A DNA stretch of 13,563 bases from SBAX01 sp964646605 (GTDB lineage: Bacteria > Planctomycetota > Phycisphaerae > UBA1845), in contig CAZYEX010000048.1 of assembly GCA_964646605.1 (NCBI GenBank), forward strand, positions 1 through 13,563. The letters are read 5' to 3'. The notes beneath the pieces are model-generated. The model did no database searches. It had not been told where the DNA came from and worked only from the letters and a program-made list of their open reading frames with translations. How positions within the stretch are numbered: position 1 is the first letter of the stretch; each line of letters begins with the position of its first letter. Both the position numbers and the translations under genes were made by a program. Of this stretch, positions 13,440 through 13,563 are shown one piece after another.

Positions 13440-13563
13440 CTAAAGTTTGGGGTATAGGCGGCGGAGTCGGATGCGGGCGTCGGCGGTGGTGAACTGCCAG
13501 TCGATCTTCGCCGTCGTGTCGTTGCGGACCTGTTCCCAAGCCCCGGCCTTGTCGATCAGTTCG
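13440..13563 (-). mobile_element. C-terminal end of an IS630-family transposase, cut by the window edge
   Basis: The minus-strand frame entering at the window end gives 40 residues to a TAG at 13442-13440: ELIDKAGAWEQVRNDT then TAKIDWQFTTADARIRLRRL and YPKL. The ending (I/V)xWxFTTxDARIxLxxLYP is characteristic of IS630-family DDE transposases. The catalytic domain lies outside the window, so intactness cannot be judged. The element end is probably at about 13424-13439, where a TA dinucleotide (13424-13425), the usual IS630 target, precedes GTGCTCCATTGCAGC. This boundary is inferred from one end only. Confidence 0.75.

Noticed and set aside
12254..13457. Plus-strand frames of 390 and 324 codons opposite the secreted helical protein gene
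   Set aside because: Composition is shadow-like with no domain signal; the minus-strand gene has a GGAGG site, signal peptide and terminator.
1..13563. CRISPR arrays, tRNA or rRNA genes
   Set aside because: No regularly spaced repeats and no cloverleaf or rRNA-like conserved segment were seen on either strand.

Overview
The window is about 13.5 kb of GC-rich bacterial DNA. Its protein types suggest a member of the Planctomycetota (perhaps Phycisphaerae-like). The evidence is a secreted FG-GAP propeller with a 'CNDNG...PDEC' acidic calcium-loop segment, a dockerin-tailed secreted protein, a PEP-CTERM-anchored protein, a thioredoxin-fold protein carried on carboxypeptidase-regulatory-like domains, and a long divergent RNase HII. 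This taxonomic call is inference from family content; no rRNA or marker gene is present.

Layout. (1) 1-1929, minus strand: a secreted multi-domain TlpA-like protein, whose stop overlaps (ATGA) the start of a further gene leaving the window. (2) 1930-2314: divergent intergenic region with candidate promoters and a small GC-rich repeat-like element. (3) 2315-4114, plus: secreted seven-repeat FG-GAP protein. (4) 4252-5358, plus: PilT-type secretion ATPase, apparently read from a promoter whose TATAAT ends only 7 bases before the ATG (leaderless). (5) 5359-5560: hairpin-rich convergent intergenic region. (6) 5561-6892/6904, minus: a lower-GC, probably imported gene with a C-terminal HEPN-like R-x4-H motif, a candidate RNase of defence or toxin type. 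(7) 6931-7251: a likely gene remnant followed by a promoter set inside nested inverted repeats. (8) 7252-9144, plus: a two-gene unit encoding a dockerin-type secreted protein and a PEP-CTERM protein. (9) 9200-13351, minus: a STAS-domain/lipoprotein operon, an RNase HII-like gene, a P-loop NTPase gene and a secreted helical protein. Separate sigma-70-like promoters are visible for the first three of these units, with a weak candidate for the fourth. (10) 13440-13563, minus: the C-terminal end of an IS630-family transposase cut by the window edge.

How the genes work together. The left half is dominated by exported or surface proteins (calcium-binding propeller, dockerin, PEP-CTERM, thioredoxin-fold) plus a pilus motor, so it reads as cell-surface functions. 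The right half mixes housekeeping (RNase HII-like), a regulatory STAS protein coupled to a lipoprotein, and conserved unknowns. The HEPN-like gene, the dead gene tail beside it, the repeat-rich gap and the IS end mark the accessory parts. The most notable observations are the HEPN-like gene with a 12-bp palindrome upstream, the promoter at 7170-7199 embedded in inverted repeats, the leaderless pilT arrangement and the divergent active site of the RNase HII-like protein.
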